This document shows positions 52,872 through 60,808 of a stretch of 64,000 nt of DNA, piece by piece. The position numbers and the translations under genes were made by a program. The stretch lies in NCBI RefSeq assembly GCF_038002825.1, contig NZ_JBBODF010000001.1:5580001-5644000 (forward strand), given 5' to 3'. A model generated the notes under the pieces. It had not been told where the DNA came from, did not search any database, and saw only the letters and a list, made by a program, of their open reading frames with translations. Position 1 is the stretch's first letter. Every line of letters starts with the position of its first letter. The DNA is from Paenibacillus sp. FSL H8-0048 (GTDB taxonomy: Bacteria > Bacillota > Bacilli > Paenibacillales > Paenibacillaceae).

Positions 52872-53375
52872 TCAATAGGAGGATTTGTAAGTGCTCTTAA
52901 CTTCCTCTTTAGCGTCCTTCGCCTCGTCTGCAACTTCTTTGGAAGCATCCTTCGCCTTGTCGGCTACCTCGCCGGAGGCATCCTTCACGTTCTCCGAAAT
53001 ATCCTTGGAAGCATCCGTTACTGTTTCGCCAATCTTTTTACCGGTTTCCGCAAGAGTAGCTGCGATCTGCTGTTTGCTGTCACTAACGGTTGTGAAGATA
53101 TCAGAGGCCTTGGCGGATACTGTGCCGGCCAGATCGGTAGCCTTTTCGCTAACTGTTGTAGCCAAGGATTTGGTTTTGTCCGTTACCGTTCCGGCAACCT
53201 CTTTAGTCTTGTCCGTAGCTACAGTCAGCTTATCTGACAGATCGCTACGCATCTCGCGTCCAGGCTTTGGTGCGAATAACAGGGCCGCTGCTGCTCCGAG
53301 CAGACCGCCGATGAAGATCCCTTTAAAGAACGTGCTGCCGCTTTCTACCGGAAATTCCTTCTCTGCTTTATTCAT
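52872..53375 (-). CDS. YtxH-domain stress protein, apolipophorin-like helical repeat
   Basis: 167 aa. N-terminal glycine-rich membrane segment FFKGIFIGGLLGAAAALLFAP followed by KPGREMR is the YtxH signature. The rest is a long amphipathic helix of roughly 11-residue repeats rich in Ala, Asp, Lys and Thr (EVAGTVTDKTKSL, EKATDLAGTVSAKASD, EVADKAKDASKEVADEAKD), similar to LEA-like desiccation proteins. Function unknown, stress-related. AAGGAG 9 nt upstream selects ATG 53375. A sigma-B-like promoter lies 67 bp upstream on the minus strand. Confidence 0.82.
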   Translation of the reverse strand: MNKAEKEFPVESGSTFFKGIFIGGLLGAAAALLFAPKPGREMRSDLSDKLTVATDKTKEVAGTVTDKTKSLATTVSEKATDLAGTVSAKASDIFTTVSDSKQQIAATLAETGKKIGETVTDASKDISENVKDASGEVADKAKDASKEVADEAKDAKEEVKSTYKSSY

Positions 53376-53408
53376 TATCAATCACTCCTTATCAGAATTG
53401 TCATTCAA

Positions 53409-53426
53409 ATTCAGGTTAGCCTGAAT
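53409..53426. repeat. inverted repeat in ytxH-like leader
   Basis: ATTCAGG-TTAG-CCTGAAT is a perfect 7-bp inverted repeat between the candidate promoter and the start codon; could be a small operator or leader hairpin. Confidence 0.4.
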
Positions 53427-53441
53427 GTTCTTACTTCGTAT

Positions 53442-53467
53442 ATAAACTTTGGGCTATCGGCTGAAAC
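53442..53467 (-). promoter_or_regulatory. candidate sigma-B promoter of ytxH-like gene
   Basis: On the minus strand GTTTCA (53467-53462), 14 nt, GTTTAT (53447-53442). Same -35 and spacing as the rsbV promoter; -10 shares the GTTTA form with the DUF1328 promoter. Confidence 0.5.
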
Positions 53468-53698
53468 AGCGGAACAGCTTGGCAAAGATTGCCGGAGAAT
53501 AAAGAAGCATGGCTGTCAAAAACGTGCTTTAGTAACCCTTTTCCGCAGAATTTGCGGCTTTACAATGTTGATTGACCTGGAAAAGAAGGGGGTAAGAAAT
53601 AGTAAATTATAGCGCCCATATACATCTCATATTAAGGAGCATTCATTTCCCTGCTTAGGATATTGATAAGTTTCTAACATCTATGGAGGTGCATTATT

Positions 53699-54418
53699 AT
53701 GATTAAAGTAGTTACAGCAGCCGAGCGTCATACTTCGAATAGAGAATGGATACACAGTGAATTCAGCTTCTCCTTTGCCGATTATGATGACCCCAGCAAT
53801 GCCCACTTCGGTGCGCTGCTGGCGCATAATGACAATGAGTTGAAGCCGGAGCAAGGCATGCATGAGCATCCGCATCATGATCTGGAGATTATCACGTACG
53901 TAGTGTCTGGTGTGCTCAAGCATCAGGATAGCCTGGGGAATCATGCAGATCTGCAGGCGGGCAGTGTGCAGCTGATGAGCGCAGGAACAGGCATTAATCA
54001 TTCGGAGACGAATCCCTCAGGCCATGGGGATGTCCGGTTCCTGCAGATCTGGCTTTTGCCCGACCGGCCCGGGAAGGACCCGAAATGGGATGCCCGGTTC
54101 TTCCCGGCAGAGCTTAAGCTCAACCACCTGCTGCCTGTGGCTTCAAGCGAAGGGCTTCAGGGCTCGCTGCAGCTGGAGAATGACGTTAACATCTACTTGT
54201 CCGTGCTGCAGACGAACCGTGAGCTGTGTTATCCCCAGCAGGAGGAGCGGCGCACCCATCTGTATGTCATTTCCGGGAATCTGGAGATCTCCTGCGCGGA
54301 TGGTACATTCCAGCTCCAGCAGGGGGATGCGGCGCGTATCCGCAAGAGCTGTGAGCTTACACTCAAAGGCATCAGCAGCTCAGGAGATGCAGAATTCATT
54401 CTGATTGATCTTCCATAA
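53699..54418 (+). CDS. pirin-family cupin protein (YhhW/YhaK-like)
   Basis: 239-residue double-cupin protein. The N-terminal cupin has the metal-site motif MHEHPHHDLEIITYVVSG and later GTGINHSETNP, giving three histidines and a glutamate; the C-terminal cupin lacks these. Members of this group have shown quercetin 2,3-dioxygenase activity in vitro, while the in vivo role is unclear. Start ATG with GGAGG. Transcribed alone and ending in a bidirectional terminator. Confidence 0.9.
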   Translation: MIKVVTAAERHTSNREWIHSEFSFSFADYDDPSNAHFGALLAHNDNELKPEQGMHEHPHHDLEIITYVVSGVLKHQDSLGNHADLQAGSVQLMSAGTGINHSETNPSGHGDVRFLQIWLLPDRPGKDPKWDARFFPAELKLNHLLPVASSEGLQGSLQLENDVNIYLSVLQTNRELCYPQQEERRTHLYVISGNLEISCADGTFQLQQGDAARIRKSCELTLKGISSSGDAEFILIDLP

Positions 54419-54458
54419 CAGCCGGAGCGTGACAGTAAGAGTATTATTGCAGCATATA

Positions 54459-54515
54459 AAAGCCCTTCAGCTTCAACGTCCGGATTTACGGACAATGAAG
54501 CTGAAGGGCTTTCTT
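54459..54515. terminator. bidirectional terminator between pirin and DUF1128 genes
   Basis: AAAGCCCTTCAGCTTCA and TGAAGCTGAAGGGCTTT are perfect 17-bp arms, with TCTT on the right. Confidence 0.9.
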
Positions 54516-54526
54516 ATGGGCTGGTG

Positions 54527-54751
54527 TTATTTCTTGCGCAGACGTCCAAGCTCTGAGACCAGTGCCTCCACCTGGGAGATGCTGAGCCGGTCACTGCCCA
54601 TCGCCACCTCGTAAATATCCTGGATATCCTCATATTGCTCCACCGAAAAGGCTGAGGCCTGCATGGCAGCAGCACTGGCCATTTTCAGCTTGTTTTTGAT
54701 GCCTTCAATCATATATTCAACGTTCTCCTGGCTTGGGTTAGACAAATCCAT
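54527..54751 (-). CDS. DUF1128 protein (YfkK-like)
   Basis: 74 residues matching the small DUF1128 family: NVEYMIEGIKNKLKMASAAA, then FSVEQYEDIQDIYEVAM and a C-terminal SQVEALVSELGRLRK. All-helical, cytoplasmic, no known function. It ends at the bidirectional terminator shared with the pirin gene. Confidence 0.85.
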   Translation of the reverse strand: MDLSNPSQENVEYMIEGIKNKLKMASAAAMQASAFSVEQYEDIQDIYEVAMGSDRLSISQVEALVSELGRLRKK

Positions 54752-54912
54752 TGAGTATAACCGTCCTTCCTGAGTAATATAGAATGTGAATTGATATAGT
54801 TCAAATATCTTATCATGTCGGGCAGCAGATGACCATTTTTTTGTCCAGATCCCGCAAACATGTTAAATTAAAGATAAATATAACAGGCTGCTTAGCAAGG
54901 AGGAGAGAGTCT

Positions 54913-55440
54913 TTGGCCATCAGAGAAGAAGAGAGCAGAAAGCGGCGTAAAATGAATGCCGGGGAGCTGGCGGCTTTCTTCCGCGGAATCGCAGATGTGT
55001 ATTCCGCTGAGCAGCTGACCTTTCTCTGTATCGGAACAGACCGCTCCACCGGAGATGCGCTGGGACCGCTGACGGGAAGCCGCCTGCTGGAGTACGGATT
55101 TCCGAATGTAACGGGTACGCTTCCGGCGCCCTGCGATGCGGATAATCTGGTCCAGCGGATAACAGAGATTCCGGAAGGGCAGATTATTATCGCTGTCGAT
55201 GCCTGCCTGGGACCGCCGGCCGCACTGGGCTGTTATTTTGCGGCGGCGCAGCCGCTGCGTCCGGCAGAATCGGTAGGAGGACTCCTGCCAGCTGTTGGGA
55301 ATTACAGTCTGGCAGCAATCGTTGACGTGAACAGTCCGCGCCCTTACCGGACGATACAGACTACCCCGCTCTACCGGGTAATGGTTATGGCAGATCAGAT
55401 TGCCAAGGCAGCTGCACAGGGATTCAGACTTACGGATTGA
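54913..55440 (+). CDS. yyaC: spore protease-like YyaC protein (DUF1256)
   Basis: Sporulation-associated protein of the germination-protease-like fold. 175 aa: FLCIGTDRSTGDALGPLTGS at the active-site loop, then a DNLVQ segment and IIIAVDACLG with the Asp, and VGNYSLAAIVDV. The family is found across endospore formers, so this supports a spore-forming host. TTG 54913 has AAGGAGGAGAGAG before it; the frame extends upstream to 54829 without a site. Confidence 0.85.
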   Translation: MAIREEESRKRRKMNAGELAAFFRGIADVYSAEQLTFLCIGTDRSTGDALGPLTGSRLLEYGFPNVTGTLPAPCDADNLVQRITEIPEGQIIIAVDACLGPPAALGCYFAAAQPLRPAESVGGLLPAVGNYSLAAIVDVNSPRPYRTIQTTPLYRVMVMADQIAKAAAQGFRLTD

Positions 55441-55508
55441 GAGCGTTTCAAATCAGCCTGTTCTAGCTTATTAATATAGACCACTACATAGAAAGAGGGT
55501 AAACAGCC

Positions 55509-56294
55509 ATGGAAAATGTTCGATGCGAGGGAAGCAACATCTGCTACAGTGATCAAGGCAAAGGGGATGTAATCGTGCTGCTGCATGGATTCTGCGGGAG
55601 TGCCGAGTACTGGGAAAAGGTGATTCCAAGCCTGACTGACAATTACCGTGTCATTGCCCCGGATCTGCGCGGGCATGGGGCTTCGGATGCTCCGCTTGGA
55701 GCCTATACCATCGAGCAGATGGCTGATGATGTGCTGTCGCTGCTGAATGCCTTGGAGATTCAAGAATGTTATCTGCTGGGACATTCGCTCGGAGGCTATA
55801 TTACCCTCTCGTTTGCCCAGCGCCATGCCTCCCGGTTGAAGGGCTTCGGGCTGATTCATTCCTCCGGGTATCCGGACAGTGAAGAAGCCAAGGAGAACCG
55901 GCTGAAGAGCGTCACCATGATCCAGAGCGAAGGCATCTTTGCTTTTGTGGATCAGCTGGTGCCCGGACTCTTTGCCCCTGGTGCGGAATCCAAGCTGCTG
56001 GAACGTGCCAAGGAGATTGGCTACAAGACTCCGCCGCAAGGTGCGGTTGGCGCGTCCTTGGCTATGCGTGAGCGCCCGGACCGCCGCGATGTGATCTCGG
56101 CAACGGCGCTGCCGGTGCTGCTGGTTGCCGGAGCAGAGGATTCGAAGGTGACACCGGAGCGCACGTTCACCTCAGACAACCGGAACATCACCAAGGTGAC
56201 GCTGCCGGGTGTAGGCCATATGGGGATGTTTGAAGCACCGGAGCAGTTGGCGAAGATTATTAAGGATTTCGTATATTCGCCTGTGAAGAAGTAA
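55509..56294 (+). CDS. alpha/beta-hydrolase
   Basis: 261-residue hydrolase with oxyanion region LLHGFCGSAEYW, nucleophile elbow GHSLGG (Ser), the catalytic Asp region LVAGAEDSKV and the catalytic His in GVGHMGMFE. No signal peptide, so cytoplasmic. Substrate unknown; the fold includes esterases, epoxide hydrolases and peptidases. Independent gene with its own ribosome binding site (AAAGAGG) and a strong terminator. Confidence 0.88.
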   Translation: MENVRCEGSNICYSDQGKGDVIVLLHGFCGSAEYWEKVIPSLTDNYRVIAPDLRGHGASDAPLGAYTIEQMADDVLSLLNALEIQECYLLGHSLGGYITLSFAQRHASRLKGFGLIHSSGYPDSEEAKENRLKSVTMIQSEGIFAFVDQLVPGLFAPGAESKLLERAKEIGYKTPPQGAVGASLAMRERPDRRDVISATALPVLLVAGAEDSKVTPERTFTSDNRNITKVTLPGVGHMGMFEAPEQLAKIIKDFVYSPVKK

Positions 56295-56313
56295 ATGACA
56301 TCAGGCATTAAGG

Positions 56314-56361
56314 ACAGAAGGCAGCACTTCCGCTCTCCGGCGGGTGCTGCCTTCTGTTTGT
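56314..56361. terminator. terminator between hydrolase and MFS genes
   Basis: ACAGAAGGCAGCAC and GTGCTGCCTTCTGT are perfect arms, followed by TTGTTG; lies between convergent genes. Confidence 0.85.
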
Positions 56362-56391
56362 TGTGCAAAGCTGTTTCCGCTTGCCTGGATT

Positions 56392-57696
56392 TTATTGAAA
56401 CTTACGGATCGCCGGAACGCACAGCACCAGGGCAACACAAGAGAGGCCCAGGCCGGAAAAAATAATAATGGTCGGTACTCCTCCGATCCGGTCGGCCAGC
56501 CAGCCGACTAAGATATATCCGACCGGCAGCAGGGCGAAGGACCCGAACATATCCAGACTGGCTACCCGTCCGAAGGCTTCCTTCGGAACAAGCTCCTGCA
56601 GGCTGATCTCCCAGATCAGTCCGAAGATCATTAATCCAAAGCCTTCTACGGCAAATAAGGTGACGGCTGCTGCCGGAGTGCCTGCGAACGGGAGCAGCAG
56701 CAGAGCAGCCCCGCTGATCATGGCGCCGCCGTAAGCCAGGATGCCGCGGTGATTCCATTTCGGCCGCAGGCCGTATAGCAGGCCGGCCGCTATGGCCCCG
56801 ACACCGGAGAACGTAACGGCCAGGCCATAGAAATAGGGAGGCCAGCCGTGATGGACCTTGAACAGCCAGGGAAGAAGGACGCTGATTACCCCTGTATAAC
56901 ATATATTGACGAAGCAAAAGGCGAGAATTGTAATCCAGAGCCAGGGCTGGCTCCGGAGAACAAGTATTCCTTCGGCGAAATCCTTCCTCCAGTGCGGAGT
57001 GGCAGAGGTCCCGGCAGCAGGCTTAGCCGGGATTTCCGTCTCAACGGCAGCAGATTGCAGCCGGGCCATCATCACTCTGCGCAGATAGATCAGGCAGATG
57101 AGGGAGATAAGATAGGTGAAGGCATCAATTCCGAAGCCGATGCCCGCGGACAGGCGGGTAATCAGCAGTCCCCCTAACGCGGGACCGATCAGCCGCACGG
57201 ACTGGGTTGTGATCTGAGTTAGAGAATTCGCTGCTACGCGGATATCCGGAGTGAATACGGTAGCGCGGACGGCAGCGTAGGCAGGCTGGAATAAGCCGTC
57301 CAGCAGGCCGTAGCAGGCAACAAGTCCATAGAGCAACGGAATGCTCAGCACTCCGGTCAAGGACAGCACAGCCGTCGTAATCATAACGACGAACCGGGCA
57401 ATATCGGCCAGCATCATAATCCGTACACGGTCGTAGCGGTCGACAATATGGCCGGATACCGGCAGCATAATTACATTAGGCAGCATATAGGCGGCCATGA
57501 CCATCCCCATAATGGTGGTGGAGCCGGTCAGGGAATAGACCAGGACAGGCAGGATAACCATGGTTACCGAGCTGCCCAAAAAAGAAACTAAATGTCCCAG
57601 CCACAGGTAAGGAAAGGCGCGGGATTGCCGGAAAGGGGCCGCGAAGCCTTCAAGCGGATGATGCTTCAGTTGTCCGGAAGGGCCAGTGGTGCTCAT
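56392..57696 (-). CDS. MFS transporter, macrolide-efflux-like
   Basis: Membrane exporter of 434 aa with 12 predicted helices. The N-terminal half has LWLGHLVSFLGSSVTMVILP and the loop GHIVDRYDRVRIMMLADIAR, the MFS motif A equivalent; a second copy occurs as GWLADRIGG near the C terminus. The pattern resembles MefA/BacE-type efflux proteins of the enterobactin exporter family. Its ATG follows the regulator's TAG without a gap, so the two are translationally coupled and the regulator probably controls export of its own ligand. Confidence 0.87.
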   Translation of the reverse strand: MSTTGPSGQLKHHPLEGFAAPFRQSRAFPYLWLGHLVSFLGSSVTMVILPVLVYSLTGSTTIMGMVMAAYMLPNVIMLPVSGHIVDRYDRVRIMMLADIARFVVMITTAVLSLTGVLSIPLLYGLVACYGLLDGLFQPAYAAVRATVFTPDIRVAANSLTQITTQSVRLIGPALGGLLITRLSAGIGFGIDAFTYLISLICLIYLRRVMMARLQSAAVETEIPAKPAAGTSATPHWRKDFAEGILVLRSQPWLWITILAFCFVNICYTGVISVLLPWLFKVHHGWPPYFYGLAVTFSGVGAIAAGLLYGLRPKWNHRGILAYGGAMISGAALLLLPFAGTPAAAVTLFAVEGFGLMIFGLIWEISLQELVPKEAFGRVASLDMFGSFALLPVGYILVGWLADRIGGVPTIIIFSGLGLSCVALVLCVPAIRKFQ

Positions 57697-58257
57697 CTAT
57701 TGCTGTGCCTCCTCTTCCCGCTGTGCAGCAGCATCGACAGACTGCAAACGGCCCAGCATCACTTCTACGCCGTATTCGTCACCTTCCGTTACCTTGGACT
57801 CCCAGGCGGTAATCAGCTGCAGCAGCTCCTGGTGGAACTCCGCAAGCTCCTGAGGAGAGAGAGTAAGTCTGGTAGTGAAATGCCGGGTTTGGTCTTCTTT
57901 GCGGAAGTTAAGGCTGCGAAGCGCTTCCGAGTGGAACATCGTACCTTTGGAACGGTAAAATTTCTGGATGATGCCTCCTGCGGCTTCTGTACGGACAAGC
58001 TCCAGCAGACCGCCCTCATAGAGCTTGACGATATGGTAGTGAATATTACCCGGAGTCTTGTTCAGCTTCTCCGCAACCTGCTTGGATGTAAGCGGCTCTG
58101 CCGACAGCGTGTGCATAATTTTAATCCGTAAGGCGCTCTCCAGCAGCTTATCCTGTTCCGGGGTAACGTTCAAAAGCCGGTTGCTTGCCTGCAAGTCCGG
58201 TTGAGCTGAAACGGCTGTTGTGAAGGAGTCTTGCATTTTGCCGGTTGGTTTGGTCAT
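57697..58257 (-). CDS. ArsR-type winged-helix transcription regulator
   Basis: 186-residue regulator. DNA-binding domain about residues 35-105 (ESALRIKIMHTLSAEPLTSK, NKTPGNIHYHIVKLYEGGLLELV), the ArsR-like fold with IHYH at the recognition helix, followed by a C-terminal helical part that may bind ligand. No ArsR-type metal-binding cysteines are present. ATG 58257 has AGGAGG upstream. It precedes the MFS gene and its leader contains two copies of a CTGTA/TACAG palindrome, indicating self-repression. Confidence 0.87.
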   Translation of the reverse strand: MTKPTGKMQDSFTTAVSAQPDLQASNRLLNVTPEQDKLLESALRIKIMHTLSAEPLTSKQVAEKLNKTPGNIHYHIVKLYEGGLLELVRTEAAGGIIQKFYRSKGTMFHSEALRSLNFRKEDQTRHFTTRLTLSPQELAEFHQELLQLITAWESKVTEGDEYGVEVMLGRLQSVDAAAQREEEAQQ

Positions 58258-58293
58258 CAATAAGCCTCCTATGCAGGGTCCGTATTAACAGGT

Positions 58294-58306
58294 ATACAGT
58301 CTGTAT
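58294..58306. promoter_or_regulatory. operator 2 of ArsR-type regulator
   Basis: ATACAG-T-CTGTAT, a perfect 6-bp inverted repeat. It shares CTGTA/TACAG arms with operator 1, 41 bp away centre to centre (about four helix turns). Confidence 0.65.
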
Positions 58307-58333
58307 CCAATTTACGGTCTGTTAAATAGTTCG

Positions 58334-58348
58334 ATCTGTAATACAGAT
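58334..58348. promoter_or_regulatory. operator 1 of ArsR-type regulator
   Basis: ATCTGTA-A-TACAGAT, perfect 7-bp arms. It lies 12-26 bp downstream of the -10 on the minus strand, covering the transcription start region. Confidence 0.7.
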
Positions 58349-58359
58349 TGGGTAACTGG

Positions 58360-58388
58360 ATTATAGTTCATCGTTATAGTGTGGTCAA
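58360..58388 (-). promoter_or_regulatory. sigma-A promoter of regulator-MFS operon
   Basis: On the minus strand TTGACC (58388-58383), 17 nt, TATAAT (58365-58360): near-perfect consensus, strong unless repressed. Confidence 0.85.
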
Positions 58389-58566
58389 GACTTAACTCCG
58401 CAGAGTGGCGCCGGAGAGACGAATAGTTTAACCCTCAGTTGACAGAATTCTCCCATCTTCTTTAAGTGGGGGATGAATGGAAACGGTCTAATCTACATGG
58501 ATTCTAACCGCCTGAGATGCTATAATTAAAGTGTTCAGTCGTATCTTGGGAAGGTCGGTGAAGTTA

Positions 58567-58968
58567 ATGAAATTAGACTCAAATAACCATTCAGTGTTCT
58601 CCCTTCACTTTCACCTTATTCTAGTCATCAAGTATCGTAGGAAAGTCATTACAGATCCCATATCCGAACGTCTGAAAGAGATATTTGCATCCATTCAGCC
58701 TACTTACAATGTGACTTTGCAGGAATGGAATCATGACAGGGATCACGTTCATATTTTAATGAAAACTCATCCTAATACCGACATTTCTAAATTTCTCAAC
58801 GCTTATAAGAGTGCATCATCTAGGCTGATCAAGAAGGAGTTTCCTACCCTCCGAACATCACTTTGGAAAGAGGCTTTTTGGTCACGCTCCTATTGCTTGC
58901 TTACAACGGGTGAAGCGCCAATAGACGTCATTCAAAAATACATCGAAACCCAAGGGGGGAAAGGGTGA
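58567..58968 (+). CDS. tnpA: IS200/IS605 transposase TnpA (Y1 HUH)
   Basis: Single-strand DNA transposase of 133 aa. HUH metal motif in HDRDHVHILM, nucleophilic Tyr at about residue 125 in QKYIETQGGKG, and N-terminal SLHFHLILVIKYRRKVI. Complete, with no frameshift. ATG 58567 chosen over the longer frame from 58531. tnpB follows after 6 bp. Confidence 0.92.
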   Translation: MKLDSNNHSVFSLHFHLILVIKYRRKVITDPISERLKEIFASIQPTYNVTLQEWNHDRDHVHILMKTHPNTDISKFLNAYKSASSRLIKKEFPTLRTSLWKEAFWSRSYCLLTTGEAPIDVIQKYIETQGGKG

Positions 58969-58974
58969 TCACCA

Positions 58975-60048
58975 TTGCTGAAAGCCTACAAATACCGTAT
59001 CTATCCAAGCCATGGGCAACAACACTACTTCGCTAAAGTGTTCGGATGCGTTCGCTTCATCTACAACAGAATGCTTGCAGATAAAATGGAACATTACAAG
59101 CAAACGGAAACGATGCTGAGGAATACACCCGCACAATACAAAAAGGAATTCGACTGGCTGAAAGAAGTCGATAGTCTTGCCTTAGCGAATACACAACTGA
59201 ATTTAGACAAGGCTTATACGAATTTTTTTCGGGATCAGAAAACGGGATTTCCTAAATTCAAGAGCAAGAAGACGAATCATCATAGCTTCACAACGAATAA
59301 CCAAAATGGAGCAGTGGCCATAGAGGATGGATATCTCAAGATTCCAAAGCTAAAAACGGGCATCAAAATCAAGCTACACCGCCCATTCGGGGGGCTGATC
59401 AAATCATGCACGATTTCAAAAACACCAACGGGAAAGTATTATGCTTCCGTATTGGTTGAAACGGATATCGTCCAGTTGCCCAACATGCATACGAAGATTG
59501 GCGTTGATCTTGGGCTGAAAGACTTTGCGATAACTTCAAATGGCGAAATCCTATCCAATCCTAAATACTTGCGTACGTCTGAAAAGCGGTTAGCGAAGCT
59601 GCAAAAGGATGTATCACGGAAGAAGAAGGGAAGCCATAACCGTCATAAGGCTAGGCTGAAAGTGGCCAAGCACCATGAAAAAATAGCGAATCAGCGTAAA
59701 GACTTCTTGCATAAAACGTCTGCCCAAATGATAAACGAAAACCAAGTTATCGTGATGGAAGACTTGCGTGTAAAGAATATGCTGAAGAATCACAAACTTG
59801 CAAAAGCGATTAGCGAGGTATCTTGGAGTATGTTCCGTTCGATGCTTGAATATAAGGCTCAATGGTATGGCAGAGAGCTTATTATTGCCCCTAAGCACTA
59901 TGCAAGCAGTCAGCTTTGCTCCTGTTGCGGTTATAAGAACGCAGAGGTGAAGAATCTCGCCTTGCGAGAGTGGACTTGTCCAGAATGTAACGTGCATCAT
60001 GATCGGGATGTAAATGCTGCTCAAAACCTACTGAAACTAGCCATGTGA
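58975..60048 (+). CDS. tnpB: TnpB RNA-guided nuclease of IS605 type
   Basis: RNA-guided endonuclease, ancestor-type to Cas12. 357 aa. RuvC-like catalytic residues appear intact: Asp178 in GVDLGLKD, Glu262 in VMEDL, and Asp343/Asp345 in [11 protein letters not shown], with a zinc-ribbon CSCCGYKN and CPEC between. N-terminal [13 protein letters not shown] and the helical lobe [12 protein letters not shown] are family-like. In characterised elements the guide RNA overlaps the tnpB end and the right element end; here that would be about 59950-60110. The start is TTG. Confidence 0.9.
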   Translation: MLKAYKYRIYPSHGQQHYFAKVFGCVRFIYNRMLADKMEHYKQTETMLRNTPAQYKKEFDWLKEVDSLALANTQLNLDKAYTNFFRDQKTGFPKFKSKKTNHHSFTTNNQNGAVAIEDGYLKIPKLKTGIKIKLHRPFGGLIKSCTISKTPTGKYYASVLVETDIVQLPNMHTKIGVDLGLKDFAITSNGEILSNPKYLRTSEKRLAKLQKDVSRKKKGSHNRHKARLKVAKHHEKIANQRKDFLHKTSAQMINENQVIVMEDLRVKNMLKNHKLAKAISEVSWSMFRSMLEYKAQWYGRELIIAPKHYASSQLCSCCGYKNAEVKNLALREWTCPECNVHHDRDVNAAQNLLKLAM

Positions 60049-60127
60049 TATTGCAAGGATTGGGCTAGGGACTAGCCTTTGAGCTTGATACAGAAGAGAA
60101 GCAACTGCGTAACGAAAGGAGCTCGGT

Positions 60128-60790
60128 ATGTTCCGGAGAGATTATATTGTACGGATGATTGAGGATATGACGGCGATGGTCGCCAAGGTGCTGACCTTGA
60201 AGCAGGATAAAAAAACAACGGAGGCGCTGTGGGAGGTAGATGAGCTGCTGATGCGGCATTTTCGCCTGAATTCGCGTCTGCTTAATTCGTTGTCTGTAGA
60301 GGATATTATTGATATGTTTCGTCTCGGAGGAGTGCTGGAGGCTGATAAGCTGCAAGGAGTAGCCCGGCTGCTGAAGGAGGAAGGCGGGATTTACGCGGCC
60401 AAAGGAGACCGGGATGCAGCCCTGTTCAGGGCGATGCGTTCCCTGCATTTATTCATCTATGCCGATCTTCATGGTGCGGACCGTGAACTGCTGAACATGA
60501 CGGAAGAGATCCATGAGCTGCTTGAGGAGGTGGGGCCGTATCGCCTTCCCGCCAAGACCGAACGCCTCCTGATGGCTTACCACGAATCCCGGGGACTATA
60601 CGCCAAGGCGGAGGACAGTCTCTACCGGCTCTGGGAGCAGGGGGAGAATGTAGCGGAGGAAGGCAGGGCGCTGTATGAACGCCTGCTGCTGTTATGTCCG
60701 GAGCAGTTAGACCAGGGCGGTCTTCCGCTAGAGGAAGTGCGGCAGGGCATGGAAGAATGGAGCAAGCTTACCGTTAATGCTATAATGTAA
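60128..60790 (+). CDS. DUF6483-type helical protein
   Basis: 220-residue all-helical protein without membrane segments or signal peptide. Begins YIVRMIEDMTAMVAKVLTLK, continues with LWEVDELLMRHFRLNSRLLN and a TPR-like C-terminal half (SRGLYAKAEDSLYRLWEQGEN, EGRALYERLLLLCPEQL). I associate the N terminus with DUF6483; function unknown. GGAGCTCGG is a weak ribosome binding site, preceded by AAAGGAG. The methyltransferase gene follows after 18 bp, suggesting an operon. Confidence 0.65.
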   Translation: MFRRDYIVRMIEDMTAMVAKVLTLKQDKKTTEALWEVDELLMRHFRLNSRLLNSLSVEDIIDMFRLGGVLEADKLQGVARLLKEEGGIYAAKGDRDAALFRAMRSLHLFIYADLHGADRELLNMTEEIHELLEEVGPYRLPAKTERLLMAYHESRGLYAKAEDSLYRLWEQGENVAEEGRALYERLLLLCPEQLDQGGLPLEEVRQGMEEWSKLTVNAIM

Positions 60791-60808
60791 CGATATTCAG
60801 GAGACTAC

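Larger units (their letters stand above)
58444..60110 (+). mobile_element. IS200/IS605-family element with tnpA and tnpB
   Basis: Single-strand transposing element. Left side: TTGAC at 58439-58443 is a candidate target motif, followed by AGAATTCTCCC and a subterminal hairpin (CCCATCTT with AAGTGGG, 58452-58470). Right side: hairpin GGCTAG-GGA-CTAGCC at 60063-60077 just after tnpB. No inverted termini or target duplication, as expected for the family. The exact right boundary is not visible; it must lie before the gene at 60128. Confidence 0.75.
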
